DNA from: Diplosphaera chodatii
Taxonomy: Eukaryota; Chlorophyta; Trebouxiophyceae; Prasiolales; Stichococcaceae
Assembly: GCA_032358165.1 (NCBI GenBank)
Contig: JAALGY010000052.1
Coordinates: 2,232,001 to 2,296,000, forward strand
Direction: 5' to 3'
DNA: 64,000 bases
Shown: piece after piece, positions 46,541 through 57,622 of the stretch
Position numbering within the stretch: position 1 is the stretch's first letter
How the letters are laid out: every line of letters begins with the position of its first letter
Notes under the pieces: model-generated
Told to the model about the DNA's origin: nothing
Databases searched by the model: none
What the model saw: the letters and a program-made list of their open reading frames with translations, nothing else
Program-made: the position numbers and the translations under genes

Positions 46541-47050
46541 TGGGTATGAAGCCGCCATGTGGTCCATCAAAATGGCGGCAGCGGTTGCTGTACTCACTGC
46601 GAGGCAGTATGCAGCAGCAATGGACCGTCAGAAACTCGGGCTCCGTCTCTCAGCAGGCCCATAGATGGCCAACAGCTATGCACCACATCGGCTTGCTCTT
46701 CACATGCGCATGATACAGCTGCAATCGAGCGACAGCCAGGTCAGACAACCAGAGGAGGCCAGACTTCTCGCAGTTAGGTTGTCAGCAGCAGTGAAGGTGA
46801 TGCGCCGTGTGAAAGCTGACACGTGAGCACCTCGCATCTACATCAGTAGGGGTAGTTGAGAACTCTATAACTACCCCTGACATCAGTACTTGGTACCCAC
46901 ACATTGCAAATGTGCGTGCCCGTGCAACTCTGCAGCATTCTCAGCTTCTTGCATGCTGCCGCTGACAACATGCAGCGCAGTATGGCCAGGGACTGGAATC
47001 ACTCCGTAGTCCTCATCGTGATCAGAAGTGAACACGATCGAAATTCACCC
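46541..47050. other. intergenic region with a hairpin element
   Basis: About 510 bp between HCF136 and the acyl-activating enzyme gene, both on the plus strand. Apart from the hairpin at 46848-46878, no feature was recognised. It must hold the downstream promoter. Confidence 0.5.
46840..46887. repeat. perfect 10-bp inverted repeat flanked by 8-bp direct repeats
   Basis: AGGGGTAGTT (46848-46857) is the exact reverse complement of AACTACCCCT (46869-46878), with an 11-base loop. ACATCAGT flanks it on both sides (46840-46847 and 46880-46887). The structure resembles a minimal inverted-repeat element with target-site duplication, or a hairpin footprint. Confidence 0.8.
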
Positions 47051-50000
47051 ATGGAAGTGCTGCGGGCTGCTGCCAGGTTTGTGCAGCGCCCTGCTGTCGT
47101 CTCGGAGGGCATCACGTTCAGGTGCAGCCCAGAGATTGTCAGCATTCACGGTGACCCACATGCCAGAGATTCAGCTGAAAGTGATTGCTAGCGTTTGACC
47201 GCCACATGTGAGACCTTGATCGACCTTGATCTGGCAGTTTCAATGCATCGTGCGACGCCTACATGCATGTACCTTTTCAGCGTTGCCATCATCACAGGTA
47301 CGCGGATCTGCTGGAGGGAGCAGCCAATGTCAGCAGCCGCCTGCTGCAGGCGGACGACTTCGGGCAGGGCGCAGATGAAGCAACAGGGCCGCGCGTGGCA
47401 ATCGCGGCACAGCCAGGTAGCATGGACTCAACGCCACCGTGTTTACTCGCACGTGGTTGTCTCGAGCCTGTGGTGAGTAGCCGAAAGAGCATCATGTCGC
47501 GGACCAGGGACGAGCGTCTGTGGGCAGCGCACAGTGGCTGGAGCGTGGGTGAGCGGAGAGTCTATGGCGCCTGTTGGCACCTCCCAGAGGGACTTGGAGT
47601 GTAGCGTTTCTACTGCTGCGGCAGGTCCGCAGCACGTGGCGGGGACGTGGGGCACCTGGTTGGCGGGCGGGGTGGCGGTGCCGCTGTGCCTCAGCCACAC
47701 GCCGAAGTGAGCACCTGTGCGACTGAAAGGGATGTAGGGATCCTCAAGTTGCCACTCGGCGCAGCACGCTTAACATGTTGGCATAGTGGATCGACTGCGG
47801 GGGTGCGGTCTACACATCAGGGCCTCTGTATCCTAACATATGGCGGCTTGGGCAGCCACAGCTGTGGCTGCAGATGCACATGGAAAGGCTGCGCTGGAGG
47901 AGCCTCTCTCGCACAATCAGCAGGCATGCAACGACACAGCACGATATCACAGCCCCGATACACCCTAGGAGGCATCATGTCTTGCAGACAGCTGGCGTAC
48001 ATGCTCGAGGACTCGGGTTCAACAGTCGTCCTGGCCACAGAGCAGCACGCCGAGCAGCTGCGGCCGCTTGCAGAGTCCGCAGGCACAGCGCTGCAGGTGA
48101 GGAATGGCTGGCTGATTGTAGTTCAAGCGTAGGTGGCAACACCCGCTCTGACAGGCGCGCACAGATGTGGTGTCAGGCTGAAGTACCAGCAGGAACGGCA
48201 ACTGATGTCCGCCTGCAATTTCAGGTTATGGACACCCTCACACCCCGTGCTGACGGCAGTGCGCCGTCGCTGGGCCCGTTCATCGCAGAGGCGTTCCAGC
48301 GCCAGGACAGCACCAGCTCCGACGACAGGGCGGCGCTGTTCATCTACACCAGCGGCACGACGGGTGCCCCAAAAGGTGAACAACCTGTGCATCGTGGACA
48401 GCGTCCTGCATGTGGCCTGGGTCAGAGGAGCACTTCGGACCAACAATATGATGTTGGCCAGCATCGGCACTTCCTCGGGACACTTCTGCACTAGCAAATA
48501 CAGCCTGTGGCTGATGCATGTACAACGTGTGAAGGAGTGTGAGTGTCGGCACGACAGGGGTTGTGCATACGCATGCCAGCCTGGCGGCGCAGATCGCAGC
48601 GCTGGCGTCAGCGTGGGCGTGGACACCGCAGGACAGGTGCGCTTCCTTCAAGCTCTGGATGACCTCGAATGTCTTGCCCCTGACATTGAATGGTCTTTGC
48701 ACTGCGTGTTTGCCGACGATCACCCACCTAGCCTGCTGGTTCGGATTGTGCAGCAACCGCTGCCTGTTCATCAACCTGCTGCCCTGCCGCCAGCTCATAT
48801 CCAGCATCACCCTGCCCAGCCCTGCCCAGCCTCGCCCAGCATCACCCTACCTTATCAATTGCAAGCTGCCCATGAGCTCGACGCTACCAAAGCGCAGGCT
48901 GCTGCACGCGCTGCCTCTGCACCACATCCACGGCGCGGTGGTGGGAATGCACACGCCGCACGCGGCGGGCGCCTGCGTGGAGTTCCTGCCCAAGTTCTCT
49001 CCAGCAGCCGTCTGGGACAGCCTCATGGTGAGCTGGCCAACCTCACACTGCAGCACACGACTGTGTTGAGGCTTGCGGCTATGGAAACCATCCTCTAGGA
49101 AGCAGATGCCGACTCATGGCCAGCTGCGCCGTGCATTTTCCGCAGAGGCGCGATGAACCGGTGTCAGTCTTCATGGGCGTCCCCACCATGTACGACTACC
49201 TGCTGCGGCACCACCGCTCGCTGCCGGCCGACCAGCAGGCAGCCGCCAGGTGCTGATCACCTACAGCAGGACTGCGCTGATTCCGGATACTATGGTGCCA
49301 CATCAGGGCAGCCCAGGCGTGAGCTGATCGGCTTTGAGGTTGCAGCGTCAGTCTGGTGCAAGTGCGTGCCGTGTATTTGGTGCAGGCAAGCTGCTGCGGG
49401 CTTGAGGCTGGCGGTGAGCGGCTCGGCGCCGCTGCCGCTGCGGCTGTTTGACGACTGGCGGGAGCTGGCGGGTGAGCCACGCGCCCTGAGCGCCTGTGGC
49501 GTGCTGGGGTTTGGGCAGGCAGACAGCAGAGCATTGCACATTGACAGGGACAGGAACATGTAGAGTGGGCCGCCTGCGGGACAGGGCTTGTATGCTGTGG
49601 CCCAGCATGGTGTCCCCTGCACTCCAGGGCAGCCCCTGCTGGAGCGCTACGGCATGACGGAGGCCGGCATGCTGCTGTCCAACCCCCTGCACGGCGAGCG
49701 GCGGCCCGGCAGGTGAGCCTTTGCCGGCCGCTATTGCACTCAAGTTAGACCTGGCAAACGCTGCATGTGCCTTGTGCACCTTGTCACTCGGCTGCACACC
49801 AGGGCTTTCTGCAAGGTTTTACGACTGATGCGGGGTATAGCTGGTCACATGCAGCGTCGGGCAGCCCCTGCCAGGGGTGTCAGCCCGCCTGGCGTCAGCA
49901 GAGGCAGACAGCAGCAGTGCCAGCGGCAGAGATGGCGACAGCAGCAGCGGCAGCCCAGGAGACTCTGGTGAGTGTTGCTGGTGCTGCTGATGTGCAGCCT

Positions 50001-51352
50001 GACTTTAGCCAAGGCGACTCATCGTAGACACTTTCCTGGATGTTGTATAGCAGCCATCTGCTGCAAGTCGCACCAGTGTGTGGCCACAATCGGTATTTGG
50101 TGGCGCCATGTAGCATGGAGGTTGCATGTGTCAGGTGCTCTCTGATTTTGGGTTTGCTGCTCGCAAATCCTTGGCGTGGAGCATCAAACCCGGTGCGTGT
50201 GTTGCTGCAGGCGAAGGGGAGCTGCAGGTGAAAGGCCCAAACCTGTTCCGGGAGTACTGGCAGCGCCCTGATGCCACGGCAGAAGCCTTCACGCCCGACG
50301 GCTGGTTCCACACAGGTTTGTGTTGTTCTGACGTTTTTCTTTTCATCTTCGGGGCATCTTGGGTTCATGATTCCAGTGCTGCCCATGTCCAACTACATGA
50401 GACACCTGTGTGCCACAATCTCACCTGCAGGCATCTGTCGTTGACGGTCGCACCTCGCATGCGCCTCGGCGCTCATCCACACAGCCGGCTGCCCTGCAGG
50501 CGACACGGCGGCGCTGCAGGGTGACCCGCCGGCGTACGCCATCCGCGGCCGCACCAGCGTGGACATGATCACCAGCGGCGGCTTCCGCATCTCCGGCCTG
50601 GAGCTGGAGAACGTGCTGCTGTCCCACCCCGGGGTGGCGGAGGCCGCGGTGCTGGGCGCGCCCCACGAGCAGCTGGGCGAGCAGGTACCCGTGGACTCAA
50701 ATGGTTAAAATTCTCAACTTTCAGCCACTAACTACAGGCCGCCATGGTGTGGCGCGCCCCACAGCACAGCTGGGCGAGCAGGTGGCCAAGGGGTTTCTTG
50801 GTTGCCGGTCACAATGACCAGCTGCCATACCACTCAGCGACCTAGCTTGGAATTTCGTGACGTCACATGGTACAGGTTTTCCCATGCGCCGTGGCTTCCC
50901 TGCTTGACAGCTGGCAAGGCATCAGACTTGCATGAGGACATAGCGACGGAATGTCCTGAAGTGCCTGAGTGCTTCGATGTGGCAGGTGGTGGCGCTTGTG
51001 GCCCGGTCAGACGCGCTGCTGAGCGAGGACGCGCTGCAGGCCTGGGCCGCAGATGAGATGGCACCATATCAGGCAAGCCTCACGCTGTTGCACCTACCGG
51101 GTCCAACGCTAGGGGTCAGAGTTGAACAGTAGTATGGTGTGCGGTACTGCATAGTCCACGTGCATCTGATCCGTGGGACCTGATGGCTGCCAAAGCGGGT
51201 GGATGCTGACAATATGCTATGTTAGATGTTGTTTCATTGGGAAAGTCCCTCACGTGCAGGTGCCCAAGCGCATCGAGTTTGTTGATGCCGTGCCTCGCAA
51301 TGCCATGGGCAAAGTCAACAAGAAGGCGCTCTTGAAGGACTACTTCTCGTGA
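47051..51352 (+). CDS. AAE13: malonyl-CoA synthetase-type acyl-activating enzyme (ACSF3/AAE13 family)
   Basis: Fifteen exons give 532 aa: 47051-47121, 47298-47416, 47625-47706, 47988-48096, 48225-48375, 48558-48636, 48898-49027, 49146-49249, 49386-49471, 49628-49712, 49855-49967, 50211-50315, 50500-50684, 50986-51072, 51260-51352. ANL-superfamily motifs are clear: [11 protein letters not shown] (P-loop), [38 protein letters not shown], then [20 protein letters not shown] and the catalytic-lysine C-terminus [11 protein letters not shown]. The GRTSVD..SGG..S.LE pattern and [11 protein letters not shown] are typical of malonyl/methylmalonyl-CoA synthetases, which make malonyl-CoA from malonate and ATP. 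No obvious transit peptide follows the chosen ATG; upstream in-frame Met codons exist. The last intron (51073-51259) has a GC donor, CAG|GCAAGC. Confidence 0.92.
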
Positions 51353-51684
51353 AGCTGCCCAGCGGTGCCCATGACAGAAGTTGCCCTGCACCCTGGCTGA
51401 CCGGGCCCGGCACACTTCTCAGGCATGGGGCAGCTGCTCACATGGTGCTCTTACGGACATCTGTACCATCACCCTGATGTTTGCACTGAATACAGCATTG
51501 GTTATACCATAGGTGTATGATTAGGTTTTATTTTCATGATGAGCTATGGTTTGTATTCTTGCTGAGCATGTCCATGTATATGCCCACCTATCGTTAGCAA
51601 AGCTGCATTATTGAATGGTGTTGCTGGCCAATCAATGTATCAATACAGAACTTGCTGGACATGCACCGCAAGGTTAGGCACCAA
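51353..51684. other. convergent intergenic region / 3' UTRs
   Basis: About 330 bp between two converging genes, AT-rich around 51480-51600. No ORF was recognised. Confidence 0.5.
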
Positions 51685-53677
51685 TCAGCTTGCTTCCCTA
51701 CCGCCCTCCAGGGGCGCCAGCCCCGTGGACGTCTCTTCATGCAACTGTGCTGCCGCACCTGCTGCTTCACCAGCATGCCCCGATCCAGGTGCCGCAGGTT
51801 CCAGTGCTGCTGCCGCGCCTGCCCCTGCCGCTGCTGGGATGGCCGGCTCTGCTGAGGCCGCCGCCGCCGCTGCTGCCACGGATGTGCCGCCGGCGGCAGG
51901 AGGCGCAACGAGGTCGTCCATGGCACCATTCGCAATCCAGGAGGACGCCGAGTGCAGGTGCAGCGGCCGGTCCCACGGCAGGCCGTAGAACCCCGCCAGG
52001 CAGCCCAGCACCTGCGCACTCGTTGACGACGCCGGTGCATGCGCAGCCTGGATGCTGGGCGCCTGACTGGGCATCTTGACACATGATAAGCACAGTGACC
52101 GGAGGATGCTGGCCATTTCGTGGTGTATGTCATCTTGTGCTTGCTGTTGATGCGGCTGTTCTGGCGGCCCACCTCGTCGTTCTCCGAGGCGATCACCACG
52201 TCCCGCAGCTCGGGCGCCCCGATGGTGCCGTTGCGGTCGCAGGCCCGCAGGAACTCCATCAGGCTGGCGTAGAAGCCGTCGTAGTTCACCAGGATCACCG
52301 GGACCGGCAGCTTGCTGCGGGGCACGCAAACCATGCGGTCCCGGACAGGAAAGTGACATAACAGCTCATTGTGAACGACGCTGTTGTCCTCATCTCATGC
52401 ATGCTGATCTGCTGCCGGTGCCAGGTCAACTGGTTGCGCCACGCCTGAAGTCAGCTCAGCAAGACAGGTCTGCACAGCGGTGGCCAGCAAAGAGCAGGAA
52501 GGCACCTGCCCAGCTTCCGCAGCTGCACCAGCGTCAGGATCTCGAACAGCTCGTCCATGGTGCCCAGGCCGCCGGGCAGGAAGATGTAGGCGCCCCGGTC
52601 CGCCTCGGACGCGCGCACGCCGCAATCCACAAGCGCCACCTGCACGCGTGAAAGGCTGATACGGTTCATGCCCAGAGCACACGCACTGGGGCATGCAAGG
52701 CCACTGCCGGCACGTGCAGCAGGCCAGGTGGAGTTGACTGACTGCGGGACAGCCGCCGGGCGCGTTGACTTCAAACCAAAATGGCCCACGTCACATTGGA
52801 CCCAGCGCGGCCGATGGCAGCACCTTTCTGGAGCTGAGGAAGCGGCAGAAGACGGCGGCGGCGTCCGGCAGGTAGCTCGCGGTGCGCACGGTGGTGCCGG
52901 CCTCGCGGGAGATGCGGATGCCGCCCACCGGCGCGCCCGCATCCATCGCGCCTGCGCAACACATGCACATGGTTGTAGCAAGACGCTTGCATGAAGCAGA
53001 GTCAACTATGGCGCCTCCTGTGGCTGCAGATGCTAACCAGGCACCCAACAACAATCAAGGGACCGGGGCTGGCTGTCCGCACACGCTGCTGCACTCGGCA
53101 GCCCTGCGCAGCCTGTGGTGCACTGAGGCCTGGACAAGCATCGTTCCAACAGGCAAGGGAACAAGGGTCTGGCAGAGGGTCGGCGGAAGGCGGCAGCACC
53201 CAGGGTGGCGGCCTCCATCATGCCGGGGCCGCCGCCGCTCCAGGTGGTGCACCCCAGCAGCTGCGCCACCCGCCGCCCCAGCTCCCTGCACACGCCATGC
53301 TGACTCGCCAACCTCGTCTACACACAGCACCGAAGCTGTCTGCCCTTTAACATGTGCCGTGACGCTGGCTTAGTCTGACGCACGCACTGTACCCATGATG
53401 CCTTGCAACGATGCTTGATCGGGTGAGCTGCACGCAGAGCTGGCAGTGGCTCATGACTCGTCCACTGAGCCTGCTTCGCACGACGCCTCGCCGACGTGTC
53501 CCGACGACGACGCACCGGGCACGGGTCCAGTGCGGCGAGTCCTTCCGCAGCCGCGCGCTGCCGTAGTACACGACGCCCCGCCCCAGGCGCTCCACCAATG
53601 CATAGCACGCCAGCAGCTCGCGCGACACCGCCGACGCCGAGTCGCGCACCACCCCGGCGGCCAGCTCGCCATGTAGC
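51685..53677 (-). CDS. LOG-family (TIGR00730) nucleoside 5'-monophosphate phosphoribohydrolase, 5' end missing
   Basis: Six phase-consistent exons, about 326 aa: 53677-53516, 53285-53200, 52951-52824, 52639-52506, 52314-52173, 52011-51685. The Rossmann-like LOG fold is clear: VVYYGSARL, RELGRRVAQLLG, TWSGGGPGMMEAAT, VGGIRISREAG, FCRFLSSRK, then the signature IFLPGGLGTMDELFE, a QL motif, PVILVNYDGFYASL and NDEVLGCLAGFYGL. LOG enzymes release cytokinin bases from their ribotides; other members act on other nucleotides, so the substrate is not certain. The C-terminus carries an Ala/Pro-rich extension of about 75 residues. The first listed exon starts in phase 2 after a CAG acceptor, so at least one upstream exon with the start codon (between about 53680 and 53900) was not identified. 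Confidence 0.85.
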
Positions 53678-53930
53678 CTGCGTCATGGACATGGCCCACT
53701 TCAGCAGAACACGTGTTGCATACAGCGTCACAGCAAGGGGTGATCATGGTGACAACTGAACAAAGAGTCTTCCGACCACCGGCTTCATGCAGCAATACTA
53801 AGTGCTTGCGTTTGAGTGACAATCACATCGCCTCTGCATGCGAGTACAGCCGTAAGACTTGAGCAGAATCACCTGCTGGAATCAAGCTAGGTCCGACCAA
53901 AAAGGAAAAGCACGGCGAGTCAAAAAGGGG

Positions 53931-54061
53931 TGCTCCTCGCCAGGATCGAACTGGCGACCTCCTGATTGCGCCTTGTTTGGCACTTCGATCCAATTGAATT
54001 GGAAGGGACTGGTATCCATTGTTTATGAGTCAGACGCTCTAACCGACTGAGCTAGAGAAGC
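53931..54061 (-). tRNA. trnM-CAU: tRNA-Met(CAU), elongator type, with intron
   Basis: On the minus strand the acceptor strand GCTTCTC pairs with GAGGAGC (one G-U) followed by discriminator A. The D arm is GCTC-AGTCGGTTA-GAGC. The anticodon stem TCTGA pairs with TCAGG around loop CTCATAA (anticodon CAT). The T arm is GCCAG-TTCGATC-CTGGC. The mature molecule is about 74 nt. An intron of about 57 nt follows the anticodon loop position 37/38, where nuclear tRNA introns lie. TTCGATC in the T loop argues for elongator rather than initiator. The CCA end is not encoded, as expected for a nuclear tRNA. Confidence 0.9.
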
Positions 54062-54269
54062 TTGTGCCCATGCGCCCAACTTTTACACTACGATTTGCGC
54101 GCCGCCGTCGATTATCCTGGCGGATTTAGGTTTTAGCCTAACCAACACGCCGGTGTTTGAAGCGCTCGTCGCTCTACAACAGTTGTTGAGATGCAGCCGG
54201 CTGCCCGGCGCAAGTTGGCGTATGGCATTTCTGTCTGTCAGAGTCGTGGTCATCCTGTACAGGTCTAGC

Positions 54270-56683
54270 CTACCTGGCAAACAGCCACCGCCAGTTGGCC
54301 GGGCTGAGCTCCGCCCCAACGGACTGCACCACCGCGCCTCCAGCGAGACAGCCGATGCGCGCGCAGCGCTGCAGCGGGTAGCCACGCATCAGCCCGTACA
54401 GGAAGCCGGCGGCAAACAGGTCGCCAGCCCCTGCAGGGCTTCGTACACAACCGTCAGTGCCAGCAGCGCTGCACACTGCATGCCCATGTATCAGGTTGGC
54501 AGGCACATGTATTCATCACGCACTGCAAGAACAACAGGGTGCAAGTGCAGGCACAGCATCCACCCATGCAGGGTATGCAGTAGCCTCTGGTCTTCCGGTG
54601 GGTTTCTGTGTGGAGGACTGCCCGCCTGAAGATCATTTGTGCACAAGCAGAGTGCACATCATCGCGGGAGGTTGCTCGCCTGTTGCATCAGTGACCTGCA
54701 CGCCAGACGCTGCCGGCTCTGTGATCGTATCTGCGCTCCCGCTGCTGCGCAGGATGCAGCCTGCACGCGCCACGCTTCCAGACTCAGGCGGTGCACTCGT
54801 GCCAGAGGGCTCCTGACATCAGATCCACCCAGGGTGTGCGTGTTGCATCGGTAGCATGAAGCAGGCAAGGCCCGCATTGTGGGCAGTGATAACTGCAAAC
54901 GCCCACCTCGCTCGCCGAGCGTGACGACTGCCACGTCCGCGTGGCCCGCCAGCGACTCCAGGGCCTCCTCTGCAGTGCGGCCAGGCGCCGGCCCACCAAG
55001 CACCTCCAGCGCTTCGTCCTGTTGTGCATGATGGACAGATGTGGCAGCGGCACATGCCTCCGCGGCTGCAGTCTTGCAGGCAGGAGATGACGACTGTTGA
55101 CGGAGCCATGTGAGACTAGCCATTCCAGAGGCGCCTGCTACACTTGAGGGGGCTTGACATGTGCAGGGCCGCGCGCTGCCGGCGGACCTCGTTGCAGATG
55201 AGGAAGTCGGGGCGGTGCGCCGCCAGCAGCTCCAGCAGCGGCTGCCGGAAGGCGCGCACCACCTCGAAGGACGCCAGGTCCAGCGCGACCCTGGCGCCTG
55301 CCTGCCCAGGGGGCGCACCATAGGTCAGAGGCTTTGCTTTGCAACCTACTGGTCAGGGTCCAATGCGACAAGATGGTTATGGTGCGGATGCTTTTGAGAG
55401 CAAAGTGGCACCTCGGGGCAGATACAACACATTCGTTGGTGGTGTAGTCGTATGTACAACACATTGGCTGCATTGCCGCCCACCATCATGCCGTGCATGC
55501 TGCTGTTCAATAACAGTTGGCGCAAATCAAACTGCTCCTCGAGCTCAGACAAAAACCTCATTGAGACTGACCTGCTTTGCGAGGGAGATGGCGCGCTGCA
55601 GCAGCCCATGCTGGTAGAGGCCATACGCTGAGAAGAACGCCCATGCTGCTCCGGCAAAGTCATCTGCCGACAGATCATCCGCTGTGAGCGCTGCAGCGCC
55701 ATCCAGGCACGTCCGCATCGTGCGCTGCCCGTTGCAGCTCAGAATGACCGACCGACCTGCCAGATGCATCGAGCTCGGCTTCCAGCTCTGCATGTGTTGC
55801 ACTTAGGGTGGTGGTGCGCGCAGCACACAGGACTCGTTACACAAAACCTGCAATGTCACCAGCACGCGCTGCACGCACTCTGATCTCACAGCGCTGCCAG
55901 CTGGATCTGAAACTGAGGATCAAGGGGTACCTGTGCTGCCACCTTTCCGCACACGAAGTCGGTCAGTACGCACGTTTGCCCGCTTGAGGCTGGACTGGAA
56001 GAACGCCCCGTTCTCGTCCATGCCCCGCGCGCCTACAATGCCGCACTGCACCCCAAACCCGGCAGCCAGCCCTGCGATCAGCCACCATGGCTGCTGAGCT
56101 GCCAACTGTGGACCAGCACAACCAACCAGGCGTATGCCGCGGCAGCAACCCGCATGCCACTGCTGGCTCCTGCTGAGTTTTGCAAAATGATGGAGCGTAA
56201 GTGCGCTGCACCGGTACTAGCATCTGGCACAGCAATGAGCTGAGCTTGATGCATAGCAGCACGAAACAGGGTGCCGCACCCCGCATCGTGTTGGCCGCTG
56301 AGCCCCCCGCCTTGCTGTGAAACTCCCCAACCATGGACAGCAGCCGCGACACCTCCTCCTGGCTGACCCGGCTGCTGCCTCCCAGCTCCCTGCAGCGGCA
56401 CCAGCGGCGGGCCGTGCTTCAGGCGGAGGTGGTGAAATGTGCACTCGTGCCACTTGACCCATCTGTCAGGCCAAGCGAGTGGAAGATAGTGTTGTCCACA
56501 CAAGCAGCAATCGTGCAGATCAGAAGCGCACCCCTGCAGCACGCCCTTCAGAGTTGCCTCATCCACCGCGCACAGGTGATCCACGATGCCAACGGGCTGC
56601 AGGGCCACAAACTCTGGCGGACCATCGCCCAGCGGTGCTGCACCCTCCTCTGCGCTCCCGCGGCGTGCATCCAGCGCATGCAT
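54270..56683 (-). CDS. pfkB-family carbohydrate/nucleoside kinase (adenosine-kinase-like, plant plastid type)
   Basis: Eight exons give 347 aa: 56683-56532, 56389-56280, 56071-55943, 55756-55572, 55301-55188, 55018-54907, 54760-54680, 54430-54270. Ribokinase-fold motifs appear in order: GIVDHLCAVDE, KAGGSAANTMRGLAAGFGVQ, CGIVGARGMDENGAFF, NGQRTMRTCLDGAAAL, RVALDLASFEVVRAFR, VAVVTLGERGC, and the catalytic TDATGAGDLFAAGFLYGL created across the last junction. It ends SPANWRWLFAR. The general base is the Asp of GAGD. The arrangement resembles plant pfkB proteins of the NARA5/adenosine-kinase-like group; the substrate is unknown. The last intron (54431-54679) uses a GC donor, needed to rebuild the GAGD motif. 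No transit peptide is visible. Confidence 0.88.
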
Positions 56684-57622
56684 GGTTGCGTGTCACGCGC
56701 TGGGCGGACAGGCAGCATGCATGTGCACCGATGCAGATTGTTTCTGCTGTGTCGTGAATCGCACAGCAGATGGTGCCTGGATCAGAGCACGCTTTGATCT
56801 CGAGAGTGTATTTCCACAACAACTGCGAATGTAGCCTTGTGCATGCACCGCGTTGAGACATGCTCTTTGATCGAATGACCAGTTGCGACCAAAAGTGTTT
56901 TGCGGGGAAGTGGATTCCCGAGCTTCTCGAACGGTACCACTCTAGCGACGGAAGGGCTTTCGGTGCGGCGCCTGCCGCCACGGAAATGCTTGCGGCGCGC
57001 AGTACGAGGCTGACTGCAATGCATGCGAGGTCCATCGGGACCGTGGATCAAGGCAGAAACGGGCGACGGTGTAGTCGTGCCCGGTGTGGCCCTCCACAGC
57101 TGGCTGACTTATGCACTTGGCTTCCCGCCACGTGCCAATGATAGTAGACTCCGCGTTGCACAGGTCATCATTGGCACCGCGCCGCCTACCGATTTGACAC
57201 ACGGCGTTTTGAGTGTACTACGGAGAGGTGATTGCGTGCAAACAGCGGCTGAGCACCTGTGCCGGGGCCCCTGCTGCGGGCTTCATCACACTTTCGCAGG
57301 GGGCCTGCTCCCGCTGCGCCGCGCCCGCAGTCGGCTGGAGCTGCCACAGCCTGCATCGCGTTGCGGCTGAAGTGCCGGTCATGGGTCAGGTGTGCCGCTG
57401 CCCTGCACTGGGTGTGTCATTCGTACACGTCGAATATCTGCAAACGTGTGCTGCGCGAGCTGGCAGCCCAACGACGCAACCTGTCAGCGCCCAGCGCATC
57501 TAGCGGTGCTTGAACTTGCATATGGTACACGTTACAGCCATGCCCCGAGCTCCCGCGCCCGCAGCAGCGTGCTGACAGGTTGCTAGCGTTGCATCCAGGT
57601 GGCCTGAGGGGCAAAGCCCAAC
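56684..57622. other. divergent intergenic region
   Basis: About 940 bp between the ATGs of the pfkB kinase (minus) and the PA14/proline-rich protein (plus). Small ORFs occur on both strands without family features or splice chains. Confidence 0.45.

Noticed and set aside
53931..54061. Initiator tRNA-Met or tRNA-Ile(CAU)
   Set aside because: The T loop TTCGATC and the nuclear-type intron favour elongator tRNA-Met; tRNA-Ile(CAU) would be plastid-encoded.
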